A stretch of 13,353 nucleotides of DNA from JBOHCT01 sp050699055 (GTDB lineage: Bacteria > Actinomycetota > Actinomycetes > Streptosporangiales > JBOHCT01): positions 1-13,353 of the forward strand of contig JBOHCT010000120.1 in the NCBI GenBank assembly GCA_050699055.1, read 5' to 3'. The notes beneath the pieces were generated by a model. That model was not told the DNA's origin and did no database searches. It worked only from the letters and a program-made list of their open reading frames with translations. The translations under genes and the position numbers were made by a program. Of the stretch, positions 6,150-12,734 are shown in pieces. Numbering within the stretch: the stretch's first letter is position 1; every line of letters starts with the position of its first letter.

Positions 6150-7339
6150 CAGACGCACTGGGGAAGCTTCGGGTCCTCGACCTCACCCAGGTGATGGCTG
6201 GGCCTTTCTGTTGCCAGCTGCTGGCGGACCTCGGCGCGCACGTGACCAAGGTGGAGCCGGTCGGGGCGGGGGACCACGCGCGGCACGCCATGAGCTTCCG
6301 GATGAAGGGCGAGGACAGCGTGTCGTTCCTCGCGGTCAACCGGGGCAAGGAGAGCGTCACGCTGAACCTGAAGTCGGCAGAGGCCCGGGAGGCCTTCTAC
6401 CGGCTCGCACGGGACGCCGACGTGGTGGTGGAGAACTTCCGGCCGGGCGTCACGCGGCGCCTCGGCGTCGACTACCCGACCCTGCGGGAGGTCAACCCGC
6501 GGCTGATCTACGCCTCGATCTCCGGGTTCGGGCAGACCGGGCCGTACGCGGACCGCGCGGGCTACGACCTCATCGCCCAGGCCATGTCGGGGGTGATGAG
6601 CGTGACTGGGCAGCCGGACGGCGAGCCGGTCAAGTGCGGGATCCCCATCGGCGACCTCGGGGCGGGCCTGTTCGCCGCCGTGGGCATCCTGTCGGCCTTC
6701 ATCGCCCGCCAGGAGACCGGGGTGGGTCAGCACGTCGACACCTCGCTGTTCGAGGCGGCGCTCGCGCTGTCGATCTGGGAGACCGCCGAGCTGTGGGGGA
6801 CCGGCGGCGTCCCGGCCCGGTTCGGTTCGGCGCACCGGTTCAGCGCCCCGTACCAGGCGCTGCGCACCCGCGACGGGTACCTGACCGTCGGCGCCAACAA
6901 CCAGCGGCTGTGGGAACGCCTGTGCCGGACGATCGGACGCGAGGACCTGATGTCCGACGAGCGGTTCACCACCAACACCGAGCGGCTGGCCAACCGTGAG
7001 ATCCTGGCCACCGAGCTGGAGTCCGTACTCAAAGACGCGACGACGGACGAATGGGTCGACACCCTGTACGAGGGTGGCGTGCCCTGCGGACCGATCAGGA
7101 ACTACAAGGAGGTGTTCGAAGACCCGCACACCCTCGCCCGGAACATGGTCGTGGAGATGACCCACCCGGTCGAGGGCCCGGTCAAGGGGCTCGGCATCCC
7201 GATCAAGCTCAGCGACACACCGGGACGGGTGCGGGCCGCGGCCCCGCTGCTCGGCCAGCACACCGACGACGTGCTCGCCCGGTGCGGGTACACCGCCGAG
7301 GAGATCGCGGCGCTGCGCGAGAAAGGAGCCGTGGGGTGA
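6146..7339 (+). CDS. Class III (CaiB/BaiF, formyl-CoA transferase-like) CoA-transferase
   Basis: 397 residues, full length for family III. LRVLDLTQVMAGPFCCQLLA then DLGAHVTKVEPVGAGDHAR is the classic N-terminus. VNRGKESVTLNLK, VVVENFRPG and ISGFGQTGPYADRAGYDLIAQA follow. Asp170 in IPIGDLGAG aligns with the catalytic aspartate that forms the acyl-enzyme anhydride in formyl-CoA transferase and with the key Asp of alpha-methylacyl-CoA racemase. The enzyme would swap CoA between an acyl-CoA donor and a free carboxylic acid in the cytosol. Directly after a carboxylate importer, it would activate the imported acid without ATP. The start is ATG 6146, overlapping the tctA stop (ATGA), with GGGAGAG at 6134-6140. 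The stop overlaps the GTG of the mini-ORF that follows. Substrate and donor are not predictable; a racemase role is less likely in this context. Confidence 0.93.
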   Translation: MTDALGKLRVLDLTQVMAGPFCCQLLADLGAHVTKVEPVGAGDHARHAMSFRMKGEDSVSFLAVNRGKESVTLNLKSAEAREAFYRLARDADVVVENFRPGVTRRLGVDYPTLREVNPRLIYASISGFGQTGPYADRAGYDLIAQAMSGVMSVTGQPDGEPVKCGIPIGDLGAGLFAAVGILSAFIARQETGVGQHVDTSLFEAALALSIWETAELWGTGGVPARFGSAHRFSAPYQALRTRDGYLTVGANNQRLWERLCRTIGREDLMSDERFTTNTERLANREILATELESVLKDATTDEWVDTLYEGGVPCGPIRNYKEVFEDPHTLARNMVVEMTHPVEGPVKGLGIPIKLSDTPGRVRAAAPLLGQHTDDVLARCGYTAEEIAALREKGAVG

Positions 7340-7392
7340 GCGACACGAAGGCAATGCTGCTAGCCGGGCCGAAGCTGGAGCCGGCAAGATGA
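7336..7392 (+). CDS. 18-codon mini-ORF, possible truncated dehydrogenase remnant or coupling leader
   Basis: The reading is VSDTKAMLLAGPKLEPAR and stop. It starts with GTG overlapping the CoA-transferase stop (GTGA, 7336-7339) and ends in TGA overlapping the crotonase start (ATGA, 7389-7392). AAAGGAG at 7322-7327/8 gives a well-placed ribosome site 8 nt before the GTG, better than most in this window. The sequence resembles the first strand of medium-chain Zn-dependent dehydrogenases (KAxxLxGPxxLE...), so it may be what is left after an in-frame loss of such a gene. Otherwise it only keeps ribosomes moving across the 49-nt gap. The protein itself is probably not functional. Confidence 0.5.
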   Translation: MSDTKAMLLAGPKLEPAR

Positions 7393-8180
7393 GCCAAACA
7401 GATGAGCTGCTGTTCGACCGCGACGGGCCGGTCGCGACCGTCACCTTCAACCGCCCGCACGCGCGTAACGCGATGACCTGGGCGATGTACGACGGGCTGC
7501 ACGACGCCTGCGAGAAGGTCGACGCCGACGCCGATAGCGACAACGGGGTCCGGGTGCTGGTGCTGCGCGGCGCCGGCGACAAGGCGTTCGTCGCGGGCAC
7601 CGACATCAGCCAGTTCCGCGCGTTCGAGACACCAGACGACGGCATCGCCTACGAGGAACACCTCGACCGCGTCGTCGGACGCCTCGAAGACGTACAGGTC
7701 CCGACCCTCGCGGTGGTCCGCGGCTACGCCGTCGGCGGCGGGCTGTCCATCGCCGCCGCCTGCGACCTGCGGATCGCCACACCCGACGCCAAGTTCGGCA
7801 TCCCCATCGCCCGGACCCTCGGCAACTGCCTGTCGATGGAAACCTACGCCCGGCTGGTCGCCCTCGTCGGCCCCGCCCGCACCCTCCACATGATCTACAC
7901 CGCGTCGTTCCTCACCGCCGACCAAGCCCTCACAGCCGGCCTGGTCAACGAGATCACCGACCCCCACGACCTCGACGCCCGCGCCCAGGAACTCGCCGAC
8001 CAGCTCACCCGCCGCGCGCCGCTCACCCTACGAGCCACCAAGGAAGCCGTCCGCAGGCTCCGCCACGCCGGTCTCCCCCCCGGCGACGACCTCGTACAGA
8101 CCTGCTACGGCAGCGCCGACTTCGCCGAAGGAGTCCGCGCGTTCCTCGACAAGCGCAAGCCCCAATGGACCGGCCGATGA
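7389..8180 (+). CDS. Crotonase-superfamily (enoyl-CoA hydratase/isomerase-like) protein lacking both classical Glu residues
   Basis: 263 residues, normal crotonase length. The CoA-binding and oxyanion-hole parts are intact: KAFVAGTDISQF (65-76) and VVRGYAVGGGLSIAAACDLR (109-128). However, the residue matching Glu144 of rat enoyl-CoA hydratase is Ser120 (GGGLS), and the position of Glu164 is Ile140 (FGIPIARTLGNCLS). Without both acids, simple hydration of an enoyl-CoA is doubtful. The fold also supports isomerases, decarboxylases, dehalogenases and C-C bond cleavage. The start is ATG 7389 (TGGAG at 7376-7380), coupled to the mini-ORF. The stop overlaps the aminotransferase start. In this operon it should act on the CoA ester made by the CoA-transferase. 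Family assignment is firm; the reaction is unknown. Confidence 0.88.
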   Translation: MSQTDELLFDRDGPVATVTFNRPHARNAMTWAMYDGLHDACEKVDADADSDNGVRVLVLRGAGDKAFVAGTDISQFRAFETPDDGIAYEEHLDRVVGRLEDVQVPTLAVVRGYAVGGGLSIAAACDLRIATPDAKFGIPIARTLGNCLSMETYARLVALVGPARTLHMIYTASFLTADQALTAGLVNEITDPHDLDARAQELADQLTRRAPLTLRATKEAVRRLRHAGLPPGDDLVQTCYGSADFAEGVRAFLDKRKPQWTGR

Positions 8181-9355
8181 CCGCGCCCGGGCGCGTGCCG
8201 GGGCGACGGTTCCTCCAGGTGCCCGGCCCGACGAACGTGCCGGAACGCGTGCTCGAAGCGATCGGCCGGCCGACGATCGACCACCGCTCCCCCGAGTTCG
8301 CCGCGCTGGCGAGAGGGGTGCTCGACGATCTCGGCCGGGTGTTCCGCACGAGCGGACCTGTGCTCGTCTTTCCCTCATCGGGGACCGGCGCGTCGGAGGC
8401 CGCCCTGGTCAACACCCTCTCACCGGACGACACCGTGCTCGCGTACGAGACCGGGCACTTCGCCGTGCTGTGGGCGGAGACGGCACGCCGGCTCGGTCTC
8501 CATGTTGAGCTCCTGCCCGGCGACTGGCGTCACGGCGTTGACCCCGAGGCGATCGAGCGGCGTCTCCATGCGGACCGCGACGGGCGCGTCAAGGCGGTCT
8601 GCGTGGTCCACAACGAGACGTCGACGGGTGTCACGAGCCGTGTCCCTGAGGTACGTCAGGCGATCGACCGGGCCGGCCATCCCGCCCTGCTGCTCGCCGA
8701 CACGATCTCCTCTCTCGGCTCCGTGGAGTACGACCACGACGCCTGGGGTGTCGACGTCACGGTCGGCGGATCCCAGAAGGGCCTGATGCTGCCTCCAGGC
8801 CTCGGCTTCAACGCCGCTAGCCGCCGGGCCCTCGACGCTTCTCGCGCCGCGCGGCTGCCCCGGGCGTACTGGGACTGGAGCCGGATCGTCGAGGCGAACG
8901 CCGAGGGCTTCTACCCGTACACGCCCGCGACCAACCTGCTGTTCGGCCTCCGCGTGGCCCTCGACATGGTGTTCGAGGAGGGCCTCCCGAACGTCTTCGC
9001 CCGCCACCGCCGGCACGCCGCCGCTACTCGTGCCGCGGTCGAGGCGTGGGGACTCGAGGTGTGCTGCGGCGACCCGCGTGAGTACAGCCCGTCCCTCACC
9101 ACGGTGCTCATGCCCGAAGGCCACGACGAGGCGGCCTTCCGTCGGGTCGTCTACGATGCGTACGCAATGTCGCTCGGCTCGGGTCTCGGCAAGCTGCGTG
9201 GGCGCGCCTTCCGCATCGGCCACCTCGGCGACCTCGACGACCTGAGCCTCATGGCGACGCTGTCGGGCGTGGAGCTCGGGCTGGCCGCGGCGGGTGTCCC
9301 GCACAAGACAGGGGGTGTCGCGGCCGCGCTCGGGCTGCTCCAGTCGAGCGAATGA
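8177..9355 (+). CDS. Class V aminotransferase, serine/alanine-glyoxylate aminotransferase type
   Basis: 392 residues from ATG 8177, which overlaps the crotonase stop as ATGA. An in-frame ATG at 8165 would add four residues and is less likely. The fold-type I, class V pattern is clear: FLQVPGPTNVPERVLEA near the start, FPSSGTGASEAALVNTLSPD (phosphate-binding region), VCVVHNETSTGV, and ADTISSLGS with Asp175 that contacts the pyridoxal nitrogen. GGSQKGLMLPPGL carries Lys201, the Schiff-base lysine. Family members move amino groups between Ser, Ala or related amines and glyoxylate or pyruvate in the cytosol. Ureidoglycine and aminophosphonate aminotransferases are related alternatives. Its place in the operon suggests that the pathway makes or consumes a small 2-oxo acid, perhaps glyoxylate. 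The antiporter gene overlaps its stop (ATGA, 9352-9355). Confidence 0.9.
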   Translation: MTAPGRVPGRRFLQVPGPTNVPERVLEAIGRPTIDHRSPEFAALARGVLDDLGRVFRTSGPVLVFPSSGTGASEAALVNTLSPDDTVLAYETGHFAVLWAETARRLGLHVELLPGDWRHGVDPEAIERRLHADRDGRVKAVCVVHNETSTGVTSRVPEVRQAIDRAGHPALLLADTISSLGSVEYDHDAWGVDVTVGGSQKGLMLPPGLGFNAASRRALDASRAARLPRAYWDWSRIVEANAEGFYPYTPATNLLFGLRVALDMVFEEGLPNVFARHRRHAAATRAAVEAWGLEVCCGDPREYSPSLTTVLMPEGHDEAAFRRVVYDAYAMSLGSGLGKLRGRAFRIGHLGDLDDLSLMATLSGVELGLAAAGVPHKTGGVAAALGLLQSSE

Positions 9356-10875
9356 GCAGCGTGGAGACCTTCGGCGTCATCGTCCTCGCCGCGGCCGTCG
9401 TGTGCACGGTGGCCGTGCTGTCCAACAGGTTCAGCGAACGGCTGCGGATCCCCGCGCCGGCGATCTTCCTCATCTGCGCGGCGGTCGCCGCCGAGTTCTT
9501 CCCTGGCCTGAACACCGCGCTGTCGACCGTCACGGTCGAGGACATCGTGTCGATCGCGCTCGCGATCATCCTTTTCGACGGCGGCATGCACATCGGCTGG
9601 CGGCGCTTCCGTTCGGCCGCGGGGCCGATCGTCTGGGTGGGTATCGTCGGGACGTTCCTCACCACCGGGGCGTTCGCGCTGCTCGCTCACGAGGTGTTCG
9701 GCTTCGGCTGGCTCCCCGCGCTCATCCTCGGCACCGCCCTCGCCCCCACCGACCCGGCCGTCGTGTTCTCCGTGCTCGGACGTCGCGAGGTCGCCGGCCG
9801 CACCGGGACGATCCTCGAAGGGGAGTCTGGGGTCAACGACCCCGTCGGCATCGCGCTCATGGTGAGCCTGCTGGCCGCGACGGGTACGGGTGCGTCGTTC
9901 GGTGGCCAGGCGGCGAGCGTCGGCGTGACGTTCGTGGTCCAGATGGTCGTCGGCGCCGCCATCGGGATCGCCGGCGGCATCCTGCTCATGTACTTGATGC
10001 GGCGGGTGGCCCTGCCGAGCGAGGGCCTGTACGCCCTGCGTACGCTCGCGGGGGCCCTCGTCCTCTACGGCGCCGCGACCGCCGCCGGGGGGTCGGGGTT
10101 CCTCGCGGTCTTCGTCGCGGGCATCGTCATCGGCGACGGGCGCGCCCCGTACAAGCGCGAGATCGAGCGTTTCCACTCCTCCCTCGCGAGCCTCGCGGAG
10201 ATCGTCGCGTTCATCGTGCTCGGGCTCACCATCAACCTCGACGTGCTGGGGTCGGGGGGAACATGGTGGATCGGCCTCGCCCTGGCCGCCCTCTTGGGTC
10301 TCCTCATCCGCCCCGTACTCGTCGGTCTCCTGCTGCTTCCCATCCGGCTGCGCGCCGGCGAACGGATCTTCGTGCTGTGGGCCGGGCTCAAGGGCGCCGT
10401 GCCGATCCTGCTCGGCACGCTCGTCGTCGTCCACAGCGTCCCCGGCGCCCAGCGGCTCTACCACGTGATCTTCGTGGTCGTCGCGTTCTCCGTGGTCGCC
10501 CAAGGAGCGCTCGTGCCCGCCATCGCGGGCAAGCTGGGGGTACCCATGCACACGGTCGAGCCGGAGCCGTGGGCGCTCGGGGTCCGTCTCCAGCACGAGC
10601 CCGAGGGCGTCCGCAGTTTCGTCGTCGCGCGCGGCTCGCCCGCCGACGGGTGCGCGATCTCGGACCTGCCGGTCGGTGAGGACGTGTGGGTCAGCTTCGT
10701 GATTCGCGGGGGAAGCCTCGTGCAGGTGCGCGGCGAGACGACGCTGCAAGCCGGCGACCAGGTCATGGTGCTCGCCGACCCGGACCTCGTCCCCGAGATC
10801 GCGAAGAAGTTCCACGAGCCCGCGGACCGCCAGACGGAGGACCGTGGCGCGGGAACGGAGCACGGCGGGGGGTAG
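9352..10875 (+). CDS. CPA-family cation/proton antiporter with C-terminal RCK_C domain (NhaP2/CvrA-like)
   Basis: 507 residues. About 12 hydrophobic segments fill residues 5-395. The Na+/H+ exchanger core is visible: LFDGGMHIGW (74-83), ALAPTDPAVVFSVLGRR (129-145) as the unwound helix, and EGESGVNDPVGIAL (156-169) with the Asn162-Asp163 pair typical of electroneutral CPA1 exchangers. Residues from about 405 are soluble and resemble RCK_C/TrkA_C, including RGSPADGCAISDLPVGEDVW, RGGSLVQVRGETTLQAGDQV and MVLADPD. This domain senses ligands in K+ channels and K+/H+ antiporters, which favours K+ or Na+ export against protons. The polar tail after 490 is unstructured. Start ATG 9352 is coupled to the aminotransferase stop. 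Membership in a catabolic operon suggests compensation of ion or proton load from acid uptake. Confidence 0.9.
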   Translation: MSSVETFGVIVLAAAVVCTVAVLSNRFSERLRIPAPAIFLICAAVAAEFFPGLNTALSTVTVEDIVSIALAIILFDGGMHIGWRRFRSAAGPIVWVGIVGTFLTTGAFALLAHEVFGFGWLPALILGTALAPTDPAVVFSVLGRREVAGRTGTILEGESGVNDPVGIALMVSLLAATGTGASFGGQAASVGVTFVVQMVVGAAIGIAGGILLMYLMRRVALPSEGLYALRTLAGALVLYGAATAAGGSGFLAVFVAGIVIGDGRAPYKREIERFHSSLASLAEIVAFIVLGLTINLDVLGSGGTWWIGLALAALLGLLIRPVLVGLLLLPIRLRAGERIFVLWAGLKGAVPILLGTLVVVHSVPGAQRLYHVIFVVVAFSVVAQGALVPAIAGKLGVPMHTVEPEPWALGVRLQHEPEGVRSFVVARGSPADGCAISDLPVGEDVWVSFVIRGGSLVQVRGETTLQAGDQVMVLADPDLVPEIAKKFHEPADRQTEDRGAGTEHGGG

Positions 10876-10925
10876 AACCTGGCTGGCCGCAGGTAATGGA
10901 CAGACGTGGACCCGGAGAGATCAGC

Positions 10926-11897
10926 ATGAGTGAGACACGAGGGCCGACGACGGCGGAGTTCCCCGCGGAGACAGGGAACGGCGGGCGCTTCGTCCGCCAG
11001 CGCAACCGCTTCACCGAGCGCATCACCGCCGACGGATCGAGCGGCTTCCCCGCGGAGGCCGGCCGCTACCAGCTGTACGCCTCGTACTCCTGCCCCTGGG
11101 CGCAACGCTCGCTCATCGTGCGTCGCCTGCTCGGGCTCGAGGATGTTGTCGGGCTCACGATCGTCGACCCGATCAGGGACGAGCGCGGCTGGCGGTTCAC
11201 CCTGTCCCCCGACGGCCGCGACCCCGTCACGGGTGCTCGCTTCCTGTCGGAGCTGTACCACGCCACGGACCCGTCGTACACGGGCCGCGTCACGGTCCCG
11301 TGCGTGTGGGACACGAAGACCCGGCGCCTGGTGACCAACGACTTCCCGGGGCTCACGCTCACGATGGAGACGGAGTTCACGGCCTTTCACCGGGCGGGGG
11401 CGCCGGACCTGTATCCGCCCGAGCTGCGCGACGCGATCGAGGCGGTGGGCGCGACGGTCTACGAAGACGTCAACAACGGCGTGTACAAGGCCGGTTTCGC
11501 CACCACCCAGGGGGCGTACGAGGAGGCGTTCGACGCCCTGTTCGCGACGCTCGGCGAGCTGGAGTCGCGCCTCGGCCGGCAGCGGTTCCTCTGCGGCGAC
11601 CGCCTGACCGAGGCGGATGTGCACCTGTACACCACACTCGCCCGCTTCGACGCCGTCTACTACTCGCACTTCAAGTGCAACCTGCGGCGGCTCGTCGACT
11701 ACCGCAACCTGTGGGGGTACGCCCGCGACCTCTACGGGCGGCCGGCGTTCGGCGAGACCACGGACCTCGACCACATCAAGCGGCACTACTACGAGACGCA
11801 TCCGACGATCAACCCGACGCGGATCGTCCCCAAGGGGCCCGCGATCGACTGGGCCACGCCGCATGGCCGCGACCGCCTCCCCGACCGCACCCGCTAG
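10926..11897 (+). CDS. Glutathionyl-hydroquinone reductase-like protein (Xi-class GST, actinobacterial type)
   Basis: 323 residues from ATG 10926, with GGAGAG at 10914-10919. Longer in-frame starts lie inside the antiporter gene and are rejected. The thioredoxin-like domain has SYSCPWAQRSLI with catalytic Cys56. The all-helical C-terminal domain includes VNNGVYKAGFA, QRFLCGDRLTEADVHLYTTL, FKCNLRRLVDYRNLWGY and HYYETHPTINPTRIVPKGP, all typical of the YqjG/ECM4 family. These enzymes reductively remove thiols from conjugated hydroquinones. The Glu-Ser pair that grips the glutathione gamma-glutamyl group in family members (NNESS region) is replaced by Asn138-Asp139-Phe140. Actinobacteria normally make mycothiol, so the true co-substrate is probably mycothiol or another thiol. 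A 50-nt gap after the antiporter leaves open whether it belongs to the operon. Confidence 0.9.
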   Translation: MSETRGPTTAEFPAETGNGGRFVRQRNRFTERITADGSSGFPAEAGRYQLYASYSCPWAQRSLIVRRLLGLEDVVGLTIVDPIRDERGWRFTLSPDGRDPVTGARFLSELYHATDPSYTGRVTVPCVWDTKTRRLVTNDFPGLTLTMETEFTAFHRAGAPDLYPPELRDAIEAVGATVYEDVNNGVYKAGFATTQGAYEEAFDALFATLGELESRLGRQRFLCGDRLTEADVHLYTTLARFDAVYYSHFKCNLRRLVDYRNLWGYARDLYGRPAFGETTDLDHIKRHYYETHPTINPTRIVPKGPAIDWATPHGRDRLPDRTR

Positions 11898-11921
11898 CCC
11901 CGGCAGCTACCGAGTCCAGGC

Positions 11922-11943
11922 TGTGTAGAGGTACTATCACACA
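11922..11943. promoter_or_regulatory. Antitoxin promoter with palindromic operator abutting the ATG
   Basis: TGTGT (11922-11926) and ACACA (11939-11943) form the outer arms of an imperfect 22-bp palindrome centred on GGTAC, ending at the base before the ATG at 11944. Inside it TACTAT (11932-11937) is a good -10 hexamer. Its 3' end is six nt before the ATG, so transcription would start at or next to the A of the start codon. No Shine-Dalgarno is present. This is the arrangement of leaderless actinobacterial mRNAs and of self-repressed toxin-antitoxin operons. No clear -35. Confidence 0.6.
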
Positions 11944-12216
11944 ATGGCGAAGGAGAAGGTAACCCTCACTCTCGACGCTGATCGCGTGGACGAGCTTCGC
12001 GTCCTCGTCGGCAGGCGCAGTCTGTCGAGCGCCGTTGACGCTGCCGTCGCCGGGTACGTCGACCATCTCCGTCACCTCGCCGCACTGGACGAGTGGCTGG
12101 ACGAGATGGAGCGCGACTACGGCCCGGTCCCCGCCGAGACCCTCGAATGGGCGGCTCGGCTGGTCGACGACTGGGAGGCGGCTCGCCAGGACGCCCCGGC
12201 GCGACGGGCGAGCTGA
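11944..12216 (+). CDS. Ribbon-helix-helix antitoxin of a VapBC-type module
   Basis: 90 residues. Residues 4-43 (KEKVTLTLDADRVDELRVLV, then SLSSAVDAAVAGYVDHLRHL) read as a beta-strand followed by two helices, the ribbon-helix-helix DNA-binding fold of VapB/CopG-like antitoxins. The acidic, Trp-containing C-terminal part (LDEWLDEMERDYGPVPAETLEWAARL, 48-73) would wrap the toxin. Start ATG 11944 follows the palindromic promoter directly, and the mRNA is probably leaderless. The stop TGA shares one base with the toxin ATG (12216), the standard coupled antitoxin-toxin order. It should repress its own promoter alone or with the toxin. The assignment rests on size, fold pattern and partner gene. Confidence 0.83.
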   Translation: MAKEKVTLTLDADRVDELRVLVGRRSLSSAVDAAVAGYVDHLRHLAALDEWLDEMERDYGPVPAETLEWAARLVDDWEAARQDAPARRAS

Positions 12217-12623
12217 TGCTCTTGCTCGACAGCGAGGCTCTCTCCGCGATCGCGCACGGCCCAGCCCCGCGCCGCGACCGTGTGCGGGCGCTGATCAGCG
12301 AGATGCGTGAGCGCGAGCGTCCGGTGGGAACGGTCGCTGCGGTCCTCGCCGAGGTCATACGTGGCAGGTGGGCAGACGCCGCGGTATTCGGCGGCTTGCG
12401 CCGAGAGCGGGTCCAGGTTCATCCGGTCGACAGCCGTGTCGGCGTCCGGGCCGGTCGGCTGCTCGGCCGAGCGAGGGCCGACTCCACGCTGGCGGTCGAC
12501 GCCTTCCTGGTAGCGGTCGCGGATCTGGCCGGAGGCGCGGTCGTGGCGACCGTCGATACCGACGATCTGGAGCGGCTCGCTGATCACGCCACCGCGGTGG
12601 TCGTCGCCCCCTTGGTCAGCTGA
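12216..12623 (+). CDS. PIN-domain ribonuclease toxin (VapC-type)
   Basis: 135 residues from ATG 12216. The frame is open further upstream but that part is the antitoxin gene in another frame. The acidic PIN-domain residues are in order: Asp5 (MLLLDSEAL), Glu46 (AVLAEVIRG), Asp95 (STLAVDAFLVAVAD) and Asp114 or Asp116/117 (VVATVDTDDLERL). These bind Mg2+ or Mn2+ for RNA cleavage; VapC toxins typically cut tRNA or rRNA. All four positions are kept, so the toxin looks active. One-base overlap with the antitoxin ensures coupled translation. The pair lies between housekeeping-like genes with no transposase or integrase nearby, so it is a chromosomal module. The RNA target cannot be predicted. Confidence 0.87.
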   Translation: MLLLDSEALSAIAHGPAPRRDRVRALISEMRERERPVGTVAAVLAEVIRGRWADAAVFGGLRRERVQVHPVDSRVGVRAGRLLGRARADSTLAVDAFLVAVADLAGGAVVATVDTDDLERLADHATAVVVAPLVS

Positions 12624-12683
12624 ACAGCGAGCGGAAGCGACCGACGTGCGCCCAGTGGCGCCAGGCAGCGGCGGAGGTGTCGC

Positions 12684-12709
12684 AGACGCCGTGTAGGGTC
12701 TGGGCGTCT
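12684..12709. promoter_or_regulatory. Inverted repeat around a candidate -10 upstream of the ABC ATPase
   Basis: AGACGCC (12684-12690) and GGCGTCT (12703-12709) are a perfect 7-bp inverted repeat with a 12-nt spacer. The spacer holds TAGGGT (12694-12699), a typical actinobacterial -10. A start near 12706 would give a leader of about 29 nt. This could be an operator for an unseen regulator. No clear -35. Confidence 0.45.
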
Positions 12710-12734
12710 CCCCTCACCAATCAGAAAGACAGAC

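Noticed and set aside
8165..8176. Alternative aminotransferase start at ATG 8165
   Set aside because: It adds only four residues. ATG 8177 makes the ATGA overlap seen at other junctions of this operon. It cannot be excluded.
9151..10863. A 570-codon open frame on the minus strand opposite the antiporter
   Set aside because: Composition is Asp/Glu/Arg/His-rich shadow text without a recognisable domain, while the plus strand encodes a complete antiporter.
10877..10894. ACCTG/CAGGT hairpin after the antiporter gene as a terminator
   Set aside because: Only five base pairs with an 8-nt loop and no T-run, too weak to call in GC-rich DNA.
12093..12215. Upstream start for the PIN toxin giving 176 residues
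   Set aside because: This part lies inside the antitoxin gene in another frame. The hydrophobic strand and first catalytic Asp of the PIN domain begin directly at ATG 12216.
11922..12623. The toxin-antitoxin pair as a sign of a mobile island
   Set aside because: No transposase, integrase, tRNA or attachment repeats were seen nearby, and the flanking genes look like ordinary chromosomal ones.
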